A DNA stretch of 64,000 nucleotides from Acetobacterium bakii (GTDB taxonomy: Bacteria; Bacillota; Clostridia; Eubacteriales; Eubacteriaceae), in contig NZ_LGYO01000022.1 of the NCBI RefSeq assembly GCF_001263355.1, positions 222,701-286,700 of the forward strand. The letters are read 5' to 3'. The number at the start of each line of letters is the position of its first letter. Positions within the stretch are counted from its first letter, which is position 1. The notes below the pieces were generated by a model. That model did no database searches. It had not been told where the DNA came from and worked only from the letters and a program-made list of their open reading frames with translations. Positions 1 to 8,784 of this stretch are shown here, piece by piece. The translations under genes were made by a program, and so were the position numbers.

Positions 1-11
1 GTAGAGTGTAA

Positions 12-33
12 AAATTGTTTCATATAAACAGAC
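12..33. repeat. Partial intergenic palindrome, type C (right end)
   Basis: These bases resemble the right arm of the palindrome at 49345-49435: both contain AAAAATTGTTTCAT followed a few bases later by CAGAC. The left part would lie outside the window, so this is only a suggested partial copy. Confidence 0.35.
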
Positions 34-88
34 GTCAAGGATCAGCTTATGTTAGAAAATAAAAATAATAGAATTAAGGGAGAATATA

Positions 89-736
89 ATGAACGCAATT
101 TTTGAAGAAATTAAAGAAGCGATTATCGATGGCGACGAGGAATTAGCAGTTGAGTTGGCAGAAAAAGTAGTAGCAGAAAAAATCGATCCGGTTCAAGCGG
201 TTCAGCTTGGATTTATCAAGGGAATTGAAGAAGTTGGTAAAAGCTGGACAAATGGTGAGGCTTTCTTACCGGATGTTATGATGGCAGCTGATGCAATGAA
301 GGCCGGAATGGATGTATTGGAAGGCGTACTGGCTGCTGGTGAAGGTGAAGGCTCTTATGAAGATAAGGGAAAAATTGTGCTGGGCACTGTGGAAGGTGAC
401 ATCCATGATATTGGAAAAAACATTGTAGGCGCACTCTTAACCGCAGCAGGCTTTAAAGTCTATGATATCGGGATTGATCAAAAGGCCGAAGATTTTGTTG
501 CAAAGGCTGATGAGGTAGGGGCTAAAATATTAGCTGCCAGTTCATTGCTCACAACAACCATGAAATCTCAAAAAGTTTTGGTTGAGTATCTGAGTGATCA
601 GAACATCCGAGACAATTACAAGGTGATTATTGGCGGCGGTCCCACCAGTAAAAAATGGGGAGATGAAATCGGTGCTGATGGCTGGGCTGAAACTGCAGAT
701 GAAGCAGTGGAATTGTGCAAACAATTACTAAATTAA
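89..736 (+). CDS. Methyltransferase corrinoid protein (MttC/MtgC-like)
   Basis: A 215-residue cobalamin carrier protein. An N-terminal four-helix cap domain (about residues 1-85) precedes a Rossmann-type B12-binding domain. That domain contains the cobalt-ligand motif GDIHDIGKN (DxHxxG) near residue 104, then an SSLLTTTM segment and a GGG near residue 180. In this family the protein carries the methyl group from a substrate-specific MttB-type methyltransferase to a tetrahydrofolate or corrinoid methyltransferase in the cytoplasm. The ATG follows a GGGAG ribosome site. The partner methyltransferase is not in the window and may lie upstream. The downstream BCCT transporter suggests a quaternary amine such as glycine betaine as substrate; that is inference. 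Confidence 0.93.
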   Translation: MNAIFEEIKEAIIDGDEELAVELAEKVVAEKIDPVQAVQLGFIKGIEEVGKSWTNGEAFLPDVMMAADAMKAGMDVLEGVLAAGEGEGSYEDKGKIVLGTVEGDIHDIGKNIVGALLTAAGFKVYDIGIDQKAEDFVAKADEVGAKILAASSLLTTTMKSQKVLVEYLSDQNIRDNYKVIIGGGPTSKKWGDEIGADGWAETADEAVELCKQLLN

Positions 737-759
737 TAGAATAGAGAGCTAAGAATACC

Positions 760-800
760 AAAGAGCGCCAAAATTTAATAAATAAAATTTGGCGCTCTTT
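760..800 (+). terminator. Rho-independent terminator
   Basis: A 17-bp perfect stem (760-776 pairs with 784-800) follows the corrinoid protein gene. It ends in a short T run and is A-rich on the other side, so it may work in both directions. Confidence 0.85.
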
Positions 801-967
801 ACAATAGGATCAGGGTATAGGAAATGAAGGATTAACGATTAAATCAGCTAGAAAAGTATACGTTTACATGGTACAATATACCCAATCGCTATGTAGGAAT
901 AGTAAAGTGGCAAAGTTTGATTCTTTAAAATTTTGGCACCTATTACTGGAAAAGGGAAGGAAACAAG

Positions 968-2434
968 ATGGTCTTTTATATTTCAATTATTCTCTTATTG
1001 CTTTTTTTGGGTTTCGGTTTTTTATTTCCGGAGACTTTATTAATGGTAACGGACACGCTGTTTGGACTGATTACAAATAATCTGGGCTGGGTTTATCTGG
1101 CGGCGGTTTTAGGCGTCCTAATTTTCACCTTAGTACTGGCGTTTGGCAAATACGGCCGGATTCGTTTAGGGGACGATGATGATCGCCCGGAGTATTCGAA
1201 TTTTTCCTGGTTTGCCATGCTGTTCAGTGCCGGCATGGGCATTGGCCTGGTGTTTTGGGGCGTTGCCGAACCGGTTTTTCATTATGCCCAGCCGCCGCTG
1301 GGAATTGAAGCAGAGTCCAGTCAGTCCGCCTTGATGGCCTTCCGGTATGCTTTTTTGCACTGGGGGCTTCATCCCTGGGGGATTTATGCCATTGTCGGCC
1401 TGGCTTTGGCCTATGCCACATTCCGAAAGAAACAGCCGTGTTTAATCAGCTCCACCTTATACCCGCTTCTGGGTGAAAAAACCAAGGGGCCGATAGGCAA
1501 AGCCGTGGATATTCTGGCGCTGGTATTAACCGTTATCGGTGTTTCCACCTCCCTGGGCATGGGCGCCTTACAGGTTAATGGGGGACTGGCAACTCTCTTT
1601 CATGTGCCCAATAATATTAATGTGCAGATCATCATTATTGTAGTCATTACCATTCTGTTTTTAATTTCCGCCACCACCGGTTTAGATAAAGGGATCAAGA
1701 TCCTCAGCAATACCAACATTATTATTGCGGTGGCACTGTTAATCTTTGTGTTTTTCTTTGGGCCAACCGTCTTTATTATTAATACCTTTCTGGTGAGCCT
1801 GAGCGGTTATATCCAAAACATTCTGCCTATGAGTCTGGCCCTGACTCCCTTTGAAAATGATCCCTGGCTGGGCAACTGGACCATCTTTTATTGGGCCTGG
1901 TGGATTTCCTGGGGTCCGTTTGTGGGAACCTTCATTGCGCGCATTTCCAAAGGCCGAACCATCAAAGAGTTTGTCTTAGGTGTAATTATTATGCCGGCCG
2001 TTTTCTGCTGTATCTGGTTCACTGTTTTTGGTGGGACCGCCTTGTATTTTGAGATATTTGAAGGGTTTAACATTGTCACCGCGGTCACCAATGACGTGAC
2101 GGTCGGTTTATTTGTGACTCTGTCATACCTGCCGTTTGGGCAAATAATTTCATTTATTGCCATCATCCTGATTACAACCTTTTTTGTAACCTCGGCGGAT
2201 TCGGCAACCTTTGTGATTGCCATGTTCTCAAGGGACGGGGATTTGAATCCGGACAATAAAATCAAAATGATATGGGGCACTGTATTGTCCCTGATGGCCA
2301 TTGTGCTGCTTTTAAGCGGCGGGTTGGTGGCCATGCGAAACACCTCAATTATTATGGCACTGCCATTTGTGATCATTATCATATTGATGTGTGTCGCCAC
2401 TTACAAGGCGCTTAAAAAAGAAGAACAGAAATAA
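968..2434 (+). CDS. BCCT family betaine/carnitine/choline transporter
   Basis: A 488-residue membrane protein with about twelve hydrophobic segments. It has the BCCT signatures GMGIGLVFWGVAEP near residue 96 and the Trp-rich stretch FYWAWWISWGPFVG near residue 310, which lines the substrate site in BetP and CaiT. Such proteins import glycine betaine, carnitine, choline or similar quaternary amines, by Na+ symport or by exchange. The start ATG has GGGAAGGAAA just upstream. The C-terminal tail is short, without the long osmosensory extension of BetP, which suggests nutrient uptake more than osmostress uptake. The corrinoid protein upstream fits import of a methylated amine for acetogenic demethylation. 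Exact substrate is not determinable here. Confidence 0.93.
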   Translation: MVFYISIILLLLFLGFGFLFPETLLMVTDTLFGLITNNLGWVYLAAVLGVLIFTLVLAFGKYGRIRLGDDDDRPEYSNFSWFAMLFSAGMGIGLVFWGVAEPVFHYAQPPLGIEAESSQSALMAFRYAFLHWGLHPWGIYAIVGLALAYATFRKKQPCLISSTLYPLLGEKTKGPIGKAVDILALVLTVIGVSTSLGMGALQVNGGLATLFHVPNNINVQIIIIVVITILFLISATTGLDKGIKILSNTNIIIAVALLIFVFFFGPTVFIINTFLVSLSGYIQNILPMSLALTPFENDPWLGNWTIFYWAWWISWGPFVGTFIARISKGRTIKEFVLGVIIMPAVFCCIWFTVFGGTALYFEIFEGFNIVTAVTNDVTVGLFVTLSYLPFGQIISFIAIILITTFFVTSADSATFVIAMFSRDGDLNPDNKIKMIWGTVLSLMAIVLLLSGGLVAMRNTSIIMALPFVIIIILMCVATYKALKKEEQK

Positions 2435-2439
2435 TTAAA

Positions 2440-2487
2440 AGGGTGTCTGTTATTACCGGATTTCACGGAATAACAGACACCTTTTTT
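2440..2487. terminator. Bidirectional terminator
   Basis: The stem GGTGTCTGTTATT/AATAACAGACACC, followed by a T7 run, lies between the convergent BCCT and SHOCT-protein genes. Confidence 0.85.
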
Positions 2488-2502
2488 TGCTGAGACTAAA
2501 GT

Positions 2503-3723
2503 TTATAATTTTGCCAGCAGTTCTTGTTTTTTCTGGTTGAATTCGTCTTCAGTGATGATTCCTTTTTCTTTCAAGCCGGCTAATTTTTCAATCATTGCAA
2601 TGGGATCTTCTTTTGGCGTTTCCGGCTGCTGGGGGTTGGCTGCTGATTGTTCAGAGCTTGGGTTTTCAGAAGCCTCCCTGGTCGAACCTTCCGGTTTAAG
2701 CGTATTATAAATTTGAATCACGCGTTCTGCTTCTCTTGCATAGAGAATACTGATGGTTTCAATAGCATCTTTAGTATGGATCTCGGTATCATTGGGATTC
2801 ATTCCCAAGGTCAGGGACAGGTCTAGAAAGCTTACCGTGCTTTGTTTGGTTGTCAGTGAAGTAATTTCTTTATAATCGAAACTCTTCTTTTCATCTAAAT
2901 CCCGGTCATAGAGAACGATACGTTTATCGGTGCACAATAAAAACTTTTTAGAAGCGGCGCTATCCAGGCCCCAGGCAAAATAGACGAGCTTTTCATGGGG
3001 TTCGGTAAGGGTTTTAACAATTTCCAATGTACCCGGATTTAATTTTGATTGAATAAAGGCATCGACCTGATCATCAGTAATGGTAAAATCATTGGTTTTG
3101 ATACGATAGAGATATTCCGATATGGTTATGAAATCTGAATTTTTAACCTCGTCACTATCCGAAGTGATTAAGGGGATGTTATTAACAAGGAGTTGAAAGT
3201 GTTCATCATTTTTATTAAGGCTAATGTCAGCTATTTTGTCTTTCGGCACAGATCCAACGCTGAAAAAAGAATTGTTTTCGGGGAAAATAACTTTGAAATA
3301 AAGGTTGCTGGTTGTGATAAGTATAATCTGACCTTTGGAGTCTTTGAACCGCAACAGAAATTTTTCCGAAAGGGTGTAGGTAGGAAAGGTTTTCAGGATA
3401 TTCTTTAAGGCTTTTTCATCGTTGGGATGCATATCAATTTTTGTGGCGGATGAACTATTGGCAGGCAATAACAGTTTCTTGAAAAAATCCCGAGTGTAGT
3501 CCAGCAGCACCTCATCGCTTGCATTAATAAAAGGAAGCGCCTTTGGATCAGTGTTATTTAGAAGCTTTGATGTGAGGTCGTCGGTAAAGTTTTTAATGCG
3601 GTTTTCCATTTCTTCTCTCAGACGCTGTTGCTCCTCTTTTCTTAGTGCAACTTCCGCTTGAATCGAATCAATACTATCTTTAGCCAGATCGGTAACATCT
3701 TTAAATAGATCTTTAAATCCCAT
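2503..3723 (-). CDS. PH-like and SHOCT domain protein
   Basis: A 406-residue soluble protein of unknown function. Residues 1-60 are helical and charged (a likely coiled coil). Residues about 230-330 resemble a bacterial PH domain of the YokE type: EKLVYFAWGLD, then TDKRIVLYDRD and YKEITSL. A Pro/Glu-rich linker leads to a C-terminal SHOCT domain (IEKLAGLKEKGIITEDEF) that ends the protein. SHOCT domains are short oligomerisation or targeting modules found at the end of many unrelated proteins. The ATG follows AAAAGGAG. It converges with the BCCT gene and is separate from the glycosyltransferase pair. No catalytic residues are apparent. Confidence 0.8.
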   Translation of the reverse strand: MGFKDLFKDVTDLAKDSIDSIQAEVALRKEEQQRLREEMENRIKNFTDDLTSKLLNNTDPKALPFINASDEVLLDYTRDFFKKLLLPANSSSATKIDMHPNDEKALKNILKTFPTYTLSEKFLLRFKDSKGQIILITTSNLYFKVIFPENNSFFSVGSVPKDKIADISLNKNDEHFQLLVNNIPLITSDSDEVKNSDFITISEYLYRIKTNDFTITDDQVDAFIQSKLNPGTLEIVKTLTEPHEKLVYFAWGLDSAASKKFLLCTDKRIVLYDRDLDEKKSFDYKEITSLTTKQSTVSFLDLSLTLGMNPNDTEIHTKDAIETISILYAREAERVIQIYNTLKPEGSTREASENPSSEQSAANPQQPETPKEDPIAMIEKLAGLKEKGIITEDEFNQKKQELLAKL

Positions 3724-3820
3724 ATTCCTAGTCTCCTTTTTAATTTTGCATTGGTTGTATTTATTAATCTCATTTTACATAAGGACCCTTTAAATTTCAA
3801 TTAAAAATAGCTGCATTATT

Positions 3821-4324
3821 CTAAGAATCGTGATTTTCTTTTTCAATCAGCCGATCCCGAAGGCGAATAAGCCGGGGTCTGTTGTAACGCTGGAGAAGAA
3901 TGCAGGGAAAGTTCACCGCCAAAGCATAAAAAAGCATATACAAAATAACAATGGGTGGTGACCAGAAACCGAAAACCCAAAAAGGCAAAATAGCAAAAAT
4001 ATGAATGAGCTCAGCTCGATAGGTTTCTACAATGAATTTATCCAAATAAGGAACTGATATTTGCTGAAGCGACTTTTTTCGAAAACCGCTTTCTAAAACC
4101 GCAGCCCCATCAGGAAGGAGTTTTTGCCAATAGCTGATTCTAAAAAAACGTTTATAGAATTTGCCGTCATCTTCCCAGGTTCGGGTTCTTAAACAGTTTG
4201 AAAAATTTAAAATCTTGGAATCCGATAAATGGTTGAACACAAGCGCAATTGTGATCTGCAGGATTGGCCACACAATAAAACACACTAAAATCGTCAGCCA
4301 CGGTGGTAAAAAAATAAACTGCAT
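3821..4324 (-). CDS. CrtO-like membrane acyltransferase family protein
   Basis: A 167-residue protein with an N-terminal membrane segment (residues 3-30) and two more near residues 108-140. It carries the C-terminal motif NFPCILLQRYNRPRL typical of the glycosyl-4,4'-diaponeurosporenoate acyltransferase (CrtO) family, and an RxWEDDGKFYKRFF segment near residue 50. In staphylococci CrtO acylates the glucose of staphyloxanthin. No carotenoid desaturase or synthase gene lies nearby, so the acceptor is more likely another glycolipid. The ATG follows AAAGGAGCC. It lies 12 bp downstream of the glycosyltransferase gene and is surely in the same operon. Confidence 0.72.
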   Translation of the reverse strand: MQFIFLPPWLTILVCFIVWPILQITIALVFNHLSDSKILNFSNCLRTRTWEDDGKFYKRFFRISYWQKLLPDGAAVLESGFRKKSLQQISVPYLDKFIVETYRAELIHIFAILPFWVFGFWSPPIVILYMLFYALAVNFPCILLQRYNRPRLIRLRDRLIEKENHDS

Positions 4325-4336
4325 GGTTAGGCTCCT

Positions 4337-5422
4337 TTATAATTTGATTTTTCGTCCCTTCCAGTAGGTTCGCTTGAGCACCAGTTTTGAAAATAGAGAG
4401 TAGATAAAAACAAGATAAAAAAACAACAGGGGAATGGGATAAAAAAGGGCGGTCAGAAATCCAAAGGATCCCACACAGCGGCCTCGCCAAAATAAAATCA
4501 TAACGGTGAGGGCGTAAAAAAGGGAACCTGGCCAAATAAGCGAAATATTCTGGGTCATCAGCCCCTGGGTTAATAAGATGACACTTTCGGTATAAGCTCC
4601 CAGCATTAAAACAAGAACCAGGATTAGCCATAAGGGGGATTTCAGAGCACCGCTGGCCATATTTTTAGAAAAGCCTCCGAATAGATCCTTAAGGCCCCCG
4701 GGATACATTCTAAATCCGATAAGATTGCCGCCCATAAACCGTTTAAGCCGATAGCCTTCCCGTTTTAAGACAACGCTGAAATCATAATCTTCTAAAACAG
4801 AATGACGAACAGATTCGTACCCGCCGATCTTGAAAAATTCCCTGCGGTTTATGAGGGTGACCGGACCGAAGGAACCGTTGACCTGGTTTTTAAAAGGAAC
4901 TCCTAAACCAAGGGAGTAAACAGCAATGAGATTAAAAAACAAGGCCAGTTTTTCATAGACTTTTTCAGCAAGATGGAAGGGCTGCACTGAAATCACATCT
5001 TTTTTATTAATGTATCGCTGGAGAAGTATTTTGATGGCATCTGGAGACGGTCTCACATCCGCATCTAAGAAAAGGAGTAACTCTCCTTTGGCAAGAATGG
5101 CGCCTTGTTGGCAGGCATAGGTTTTTCCGGTCCAATCGTCTGGCTTGGAAATAATGCTTTTTATTGTGATACCAAAGCTCTCAGCAATCTGACCTGTTTG
5201 ATCTTCGGATTCGTCATCTACACAAATAATTTCTAAGGGCAGAATGCTTTGTTTTTTTAGAGCTTTCAGAAGAAGGGGCAGGTTTTGTGCTTCGTTTCGA
5301 GCAGGGATAATCACAGAAATTGTTTTATATTCAGGGAGTGCATCCTTTTTTGGCAGAAAGGGCGTGCGCCACATAAATATTATTGAAATGAGTATACACA
5401 AACCGTTAAACAGATAATACAT
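4337..5422 (-). CDS. GT2 family membrane glycosyltransferase (CrtQ-like)
   Basis: A family 2 glycosyltransferase with an N-terminal membrane helix, a GT-A domain (SVIIPARNEAQNLP, CVDDESEDQTG, LLFLDADVRP with the DxD-like motif, then LEDYDFSVVLKREGYR) and about three C-terminal membrane helices. The order matches 4,4'-diaponeurosporenoate glycosyltransferase and related glycolipid enzymes facing the cytoplasm. The open frame runs further upstream to 5614, but that part does not look like this family. I place the start at the ATG at 5422, just before the first membrane helix. It lacks an obvious ribosome site, so the exact start is uncertain. It is translated just before the CrtO-like acyltransferase. 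Confidence 0.8.
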   Translation of the reverse strand: MYYLFNGLCILISIIFMWRTPFLPKKDALPEYKTISVIIPARNEAQNLPLLLKALKKQSILPLEIICVDDESEDQTGQIAESFGITIKSIISKPDDWTGKTYACQQGAILAKGELLLFLDADVRPSPDAIKILLQRYINKKDVISVQPFHLAEKVYEKLALFFNLIAVYSLGLGVPFKNQVNGSFGPVTLINRREFFKIGGYESVRHSVLEDYDFSVVLKREGYRLKRFMGGNLIGFRMYPGGLKDLFGGFSKNMASGALKSPLWLILVLVLMLGAYTESVILLTQGLMTQNISLIWPGSLFYALTVMILFWRGRCVGSFGFLTALFYPIPLLFFYLVFIYSLFSKLVLKRTYWKGRKIKL

Positions 5423-6126
5423 AAATGTTATTATACAGAGGTTTACCCCTGTCTCCTTAATGAGTATTATACCCCAATAATAAACTTTTACTAATAGAAA
5501 AAGCAGAAGCGAATTTAACCCAGGCTGGCAGTAGTTAATACCGATGATGAACCTCAAAAAAATAGTCCGCTCAGGAAAAAACAATTGATTGAAACGGATC
5601 TTTTCCTTTAGCATAAGACAAGATCCATGGCTTCCTACGAACGATTTTTATTTGTCAGTGAATATGCAGAAAAAAATTATTCTTTTTGAATGGGCCATCG
5701 AAACAATAAACACTATAATTATTTAGTCTATTAGTACAAATGCGATTATTTGTTTGAACTAAAATTTCTATATTTTTACGTGCTTTAGAAATATATACAA
5801 ACATTATCGGATGACATAGAATTATATAAATAAAGAACGTTTTCCAATTGGCTGACAGAGTTTTCTTTTCAACTGTCGGCAGGAAAAAGGGAGGACACTG
5901 CCAATAATAATATTCTTCAAAAGAGCAGCGGTAAATGCACCAATATTGCAAACGATTGCATTTGTTGATTGTTAACCTTTTTCCTGCCAGTGCATCTTAA
6001 ACTGAACATGACAATTACACTATGAAACTTTTTCTCAGAGCGTTAAATTAAATAAAATGGAGTGATTTCGAACGCTGATGTGTTCGGACAGTACTCCCTT
6101 ATTAATAATTAGGAGGTCTGATTTTT
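5423..6126. other. Long AT-rich intergenic region with leader hairpin
   Basis: No convincing gene lies here. It separates two divergent operons, so it should hold both promoters, but I see no clear -35/-10 pair. Just before the kinase gene, 6059-6097 can fold into a nested hairpin: GGAGT (6059-6063) with ACTCC (6093-6097), and CGAAC (6069-6073) with GTTCG (6082-6086). A strong AGGAGG ribosome site follows. Confidence 0.5.
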
Positions 6127-7671
6127 ATGGCAAAGTATTTTATGGGTATTGATGGTGGTACAGGTAGCCTTCGTGTTGCTATTTTCGATGAAAAGGGTAA
6201 AAACATGGGTTACGAGGTTGTGGAGTATGATACCTACTTCCCCAAGAGCGGATGGGCAGAACAGGATGATTCCGAATGGTGGGAAGCAATGAAGGCTGCT
6301 ATTCCAAAAGCAATCAAAAATTCTGCGGTTGAAGCTAAAGATATCGCAGCAGTTACCTGTGATGGAACAACTAGTACCGTGGTGCTGTTTGATAAAGATG
6401 ATAATATTTTACGTAAGCCGATTCTATGGATGGATGTTCGTGCGGCTGATCAAGCACAGCGGATTTCCGATGCCGGTCACAGAATGAATCACTATTATAA
6501 ATCAGGAGTGCCGGCAGAAAGCCTGATTCCAAAGTGTTTATGGATTAAAGAAAATGAGCCTGAAATTTGGGGAAAAACAAAAACTGTTTTTGAGTATACC
6601 AGTTGGATGAACTGGAAACTTTCCGGTAAGAAAACCGTAGATAATTCCATTGCGGCTTTCCGTTGGTTTTATGATGACCTGGCTGGCGGTTGGCAAAAAG
6701 ATTTTTATGAAACAATCGGTTTAGGGGATTTATTGGAAAAAATTCCAGAAAATATTTTGAAGACCGGCGAGGTATTAGGAAAAGTTTCAGCTGAAGCGGC
6801 ATCTGTATTGGGTCTTTGTGAAGATACTTTAGTAATAGAAGGTGCTTTTGATGCTTGTGCCTGTATGCTTGGGGTTGGAAGCGTTGCCCCGGGCGGTATG
6901 GCTATGATTGGAGGCAGCTCCACTTGTCTGTTTGGCTTGTCCGAAAAAGAATTTCATGCTGAAGGCGTCAATGGTGCTTATCCTAACTGCGCAATTGATG
7001 ATACCAGTTTGGTAGAAGGCGGACAGTCTTCTTCCGGTTCGGTTTTGAATTGGTTCAAGAAAAACTTAGCGCCTAAATCCTGGTTTGACGAAGCTGAAGC
7101 CGGCGGCTTTACCTTATATAACATTGCGGATAAATATGCGGCAAGTGTTCCCATTGGATGCAATGGTTTGATAATGCTGGACTATTTCCAGGGGAATCGG
7201 GCTCCTTATTCGGATTCATTGGCTCGTGGCATGTTCGTCGGGCTTTCATTAAGTCATGAAACAAAACATATTGCTCGTGCAATTCTGGAAGGTGTGGCTT
7301 TTGGAGCCGCCCATTGTTTAAAAGCAATGGATGAATGTGGTTATAAAGTAGAAAAGATATACGCTTGCGGCGGAATGGCAGAGTCTGATTTGTGGTTGCA
7401 GATTCACGCAGATGTAACAGGCATCCCCATTTATATTACAAGGGAAAGCCAGAGTGCTGGCTGCCTCGGCGATGCAATGGCAGGGGCTGTGGGATATGGG
7501 CTGTATGCATCGCTTGAAGAAGCCGCGGAAAATATGGTTGAAGTGGTTAAGTTTTACACACCTGATGCTGCGAATCATCAAGAATATAAGTTCTTCTTGG
7601 ATAAATACATTGCATTATGGCCGTCTGTAAGCGATTTAGTTCACGACGTTGTCAATCATGTAAACAAATAA
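6127..7671 (+). CDS. FGGY family carbohydrate kinase
   Basis: A 514-residue sugar kinase of the FGGY/ASKHA fold. It retains every motif expected for catalysis: the phosphate-1 loop GIDGGTGSLR (residues 7-16), the substrate segment WMDVRA, the catalytic-base region EGAFDACACMLGVG near residue 240, the phosphate-2 loop IGGSSTCL and the adenosine motif ACGGMAESDLWLQ near residue 416. These enzymes phosphorylate pentuloses or polyols with ATP in the cytoplasm. WMDVRA and the overall pattern are closest to ribulokinase-type members, but the substrate cannot be fixed. AGGAGG lies upstream of the ATG. It is followed by an SDR dehydrogenase and a degenerate second FGGY protein, suggesting a polyol or ketose pathway. 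Confidence 0.92.
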   Translation: MAKYFMGIDGGTGSLRVAIFDEKGKNMGYEVVEYDTYFPKSGWAEQDDSEWWEAMKAAIPKAIKNSAVEAKDIAAVTCDGTTSTVVLFDKDDNILRKPILWMDVRAADQAQRISDAGHRMNHYYKSGVPAESLIPKCLWIKENEPEIWGKTKTVFEYTSWMNWKLSGKKTVDNSIAAFRWFYDDLAGGWQKDFYETIGLGDLLEKIPENILKTGEVLGKVSAEAASVLGLCEDTLVIEGAFDACACMLGVGSVAPGGMAMIGGSSTCLFGLSEKEFHAEGVNGAYPNCAIDDTSLVEGGQSSSGSVLNWFKKNLAPKSWFDEAEAGGFTLYNIADKYAASVPIGCNGLIMLDYFQGNRAPYSDSLARGMFVGLSLSHETKHIARAILEGVAFGAAHCLKAMDECGYKVEKIYACGGMAESDLWLQIHADVTGIPIYITRESQSAGCLGDAMAGAVGYGLYASLEEAAENMVEVVKFYTPDAANHQEYKFFLDKYIALWPSVSDLVHDVVNHVNK

Positions 7672-7686
7672 AAATGATTCAAAAGC

Positions 7687-7764
7687 TATAAATTTTCCCT
7701 CCTGTTTCAGTGAAATATTCGTTTACCACCTTTATTTTATCATTTATGGGAGGGGAAATTTATA
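7687..7764 (+). repeat. Intercistronic inverted repeat
   Basis: A 16-bp inverted repeat (7687-7702 with 7749-7764, one G-T pair) encloses about 46 bases between the kinase and SDR genes. It has no clear T run, so it may act in mRNA processing or stability. Confidence 0.5.
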
Positions 7765-7795
7765 TAAATTGGTGTAATAACCCATTAATATCAAC

Positions 7796-7826
7796 AAGTA
7801 TCGGGATTTAGCAAATGCCGATACTT
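7796..7826 (+). promoter_or_regulatory. Hairpin in the SDR gene leader
   Basis: AAGTATCGG (7796-7804) pairs perfectly with CCGATACTT (7818-7826) about 20 bases before the SDR start. There is no T run, so it is not a standard terminator. Confidence 0.5.
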
Positions 7827-7849
7827 CATTACTAGAAGGAGAAATTAAA

Positions 7850-8608
7850 ATGGCAAATTATGAAGAATTTAAAGATAAAGTAGCACTCATAACCGGCGGG
7901 GCAGGAGGTATTGGAAAAGCCACCGCAAAAAAAATGGGCTTAAATGGATGCAAATTATTTATTGGCGATATTACCAAAGAATGTGTGGATGGCGCTGTGG
8001 CCGAAATAGCCGCAGAAGGAATCGATGCGGATGGCTCAGTTTTAGATGTAACCAGTGAAGAAAGCGTTCAAGCCATGGTTGATGCCTGCATGAAGAAATA
8101 TGGAAAAATTGATTACCTTGTAGCAGCTGCCGGTATTTATCGTGATAAAATGTTTACGGATATGACATTTGAGGACTGGAAACAAACCATTGATATTAAT
8201 CTTAACGGTGTGTTTCTTGTGACGCGTATGGTTTTACCTCAGATGATCAGACGTAAATATGGGTCCATCATCGTCTTCGGTTCTCAGGCAGGGATTCGGG
8301 GAAGTGCCTTGCATACCAATTACAGCGCAACCAAAGCTGCGATGCAGGGTCTCACCCGTTCTTTAATGTATGAAGTAGCGACGAGCGGTGTCCGCATCAA
8401 CTGTGTGGCACCAGGAGTTATCCGCACACCGATGACTATGTCCGGATCTGCTGAAAAAATGGAGAAATGGACAAATAGTATTCCAATGAGACGCTTTGGA
8501 GAACCCGTCGAGGTAGCCAATGTCATCGCATTCCTTCTTTCTGATGATGCTTCGTATGTGATTGGTCAGACGGTTCCCATTAATGGAGGTTCTGTGGTAA
8601 ATACCTGA
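7850..8608 (+). CDS. Short-chain dehydrogenase/reductase (SDR)
   Basis: A 252-residue classical SDR of normal length. It has the dinucleotide-binding TGGAGGIGKA (residues 15-24), the DVTSEES region, VAAAGIY (the NNAG-equivalent), and the catalytic YSATK (Tyr and Lys) near residue 161. The C-terminal part ends with DDASYVIGQTVPINGG. Family members oxidise or reduce a sugar, polyol or 3-oxoacyl substrate with NAD(P)H in the cytoplasm. The ATG follows AGAAGGAG. The setting between two FGGY-type genes favours a sugar alcohol or ketose substrate; FabG-like function is less likely because no fatty acid genes are near. Confidence 0.9.
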   Translation: MANYEEFKDKVALITGGAGGIGKATAKKMGLNGCKLFIGDITKECVDGAVAEIAAEGIDADGSVLDVTSEESVQAMVDACMKKYGKIDYLVAAAGIYRDKMFTDMTFEDWKQTIDINLNGVFLVTRMVLPQMIRRKYGSIIVFGSQAGIRGSALHTNYSATKAAMQGLTRSLMYEVATSGVRINCVAPGVIRTPMTMSGSAEKMEKWTNSIPMRRFGEPVEVANVIAFLLSDDASYVIGQTVPINGGSVVNT

Positions 8609-8685
8609 TTAAAACACTGGTTCAATAATTTTATTTTTGCATAGACTTTCTCTTTGCTTGTTAACTGTAATACATACAAGAATAA

Positions 8686-8713
8686 TTGCTTAAAAAAGAC
8701 AATATGATATAAT
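8686..8713 (+). promoter_or_regulatory. Predicted sigma-A promoter with extended -10
   Basis: TTGCTT (8686-8691), a 16-base spacer, and TATAAT (8708-8713) preceded by TG. It lies about 70 bases before the second FGGY gene, which may therefore be expressed on its own. Confidence 0.6.
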
Positions 8714-8784
8714 GCAATTAATCGCAGGATAGTAAGATAACAAGAAATTGAGCCTCAGGGTAAAAACAATAAAGGAGCTAAAGT

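Noticed and set aside
5423-5614. Upstream extension of the glycosyltransferase frame
   Set aside because: The extra 64 residues do not fit the family, whose N-terminus is a membrane helix close to the GT-A domain; the later ATG gives the expected start.
5655-5951. A 98-codon leftward open frame in the long spacer before the kinase operon
   Set aside because: Composition is Cys/Phe/Tyr-rich with no family resemblance and no ribosome site; it looks like chance in AT-rich DNA.
7687-7826. Intercistronic hairpins after the FGGY kinase as a terminator
   Set aside because: Neither hairpin is followed by a T run on the plus strand; a processing or leader role is as likely.
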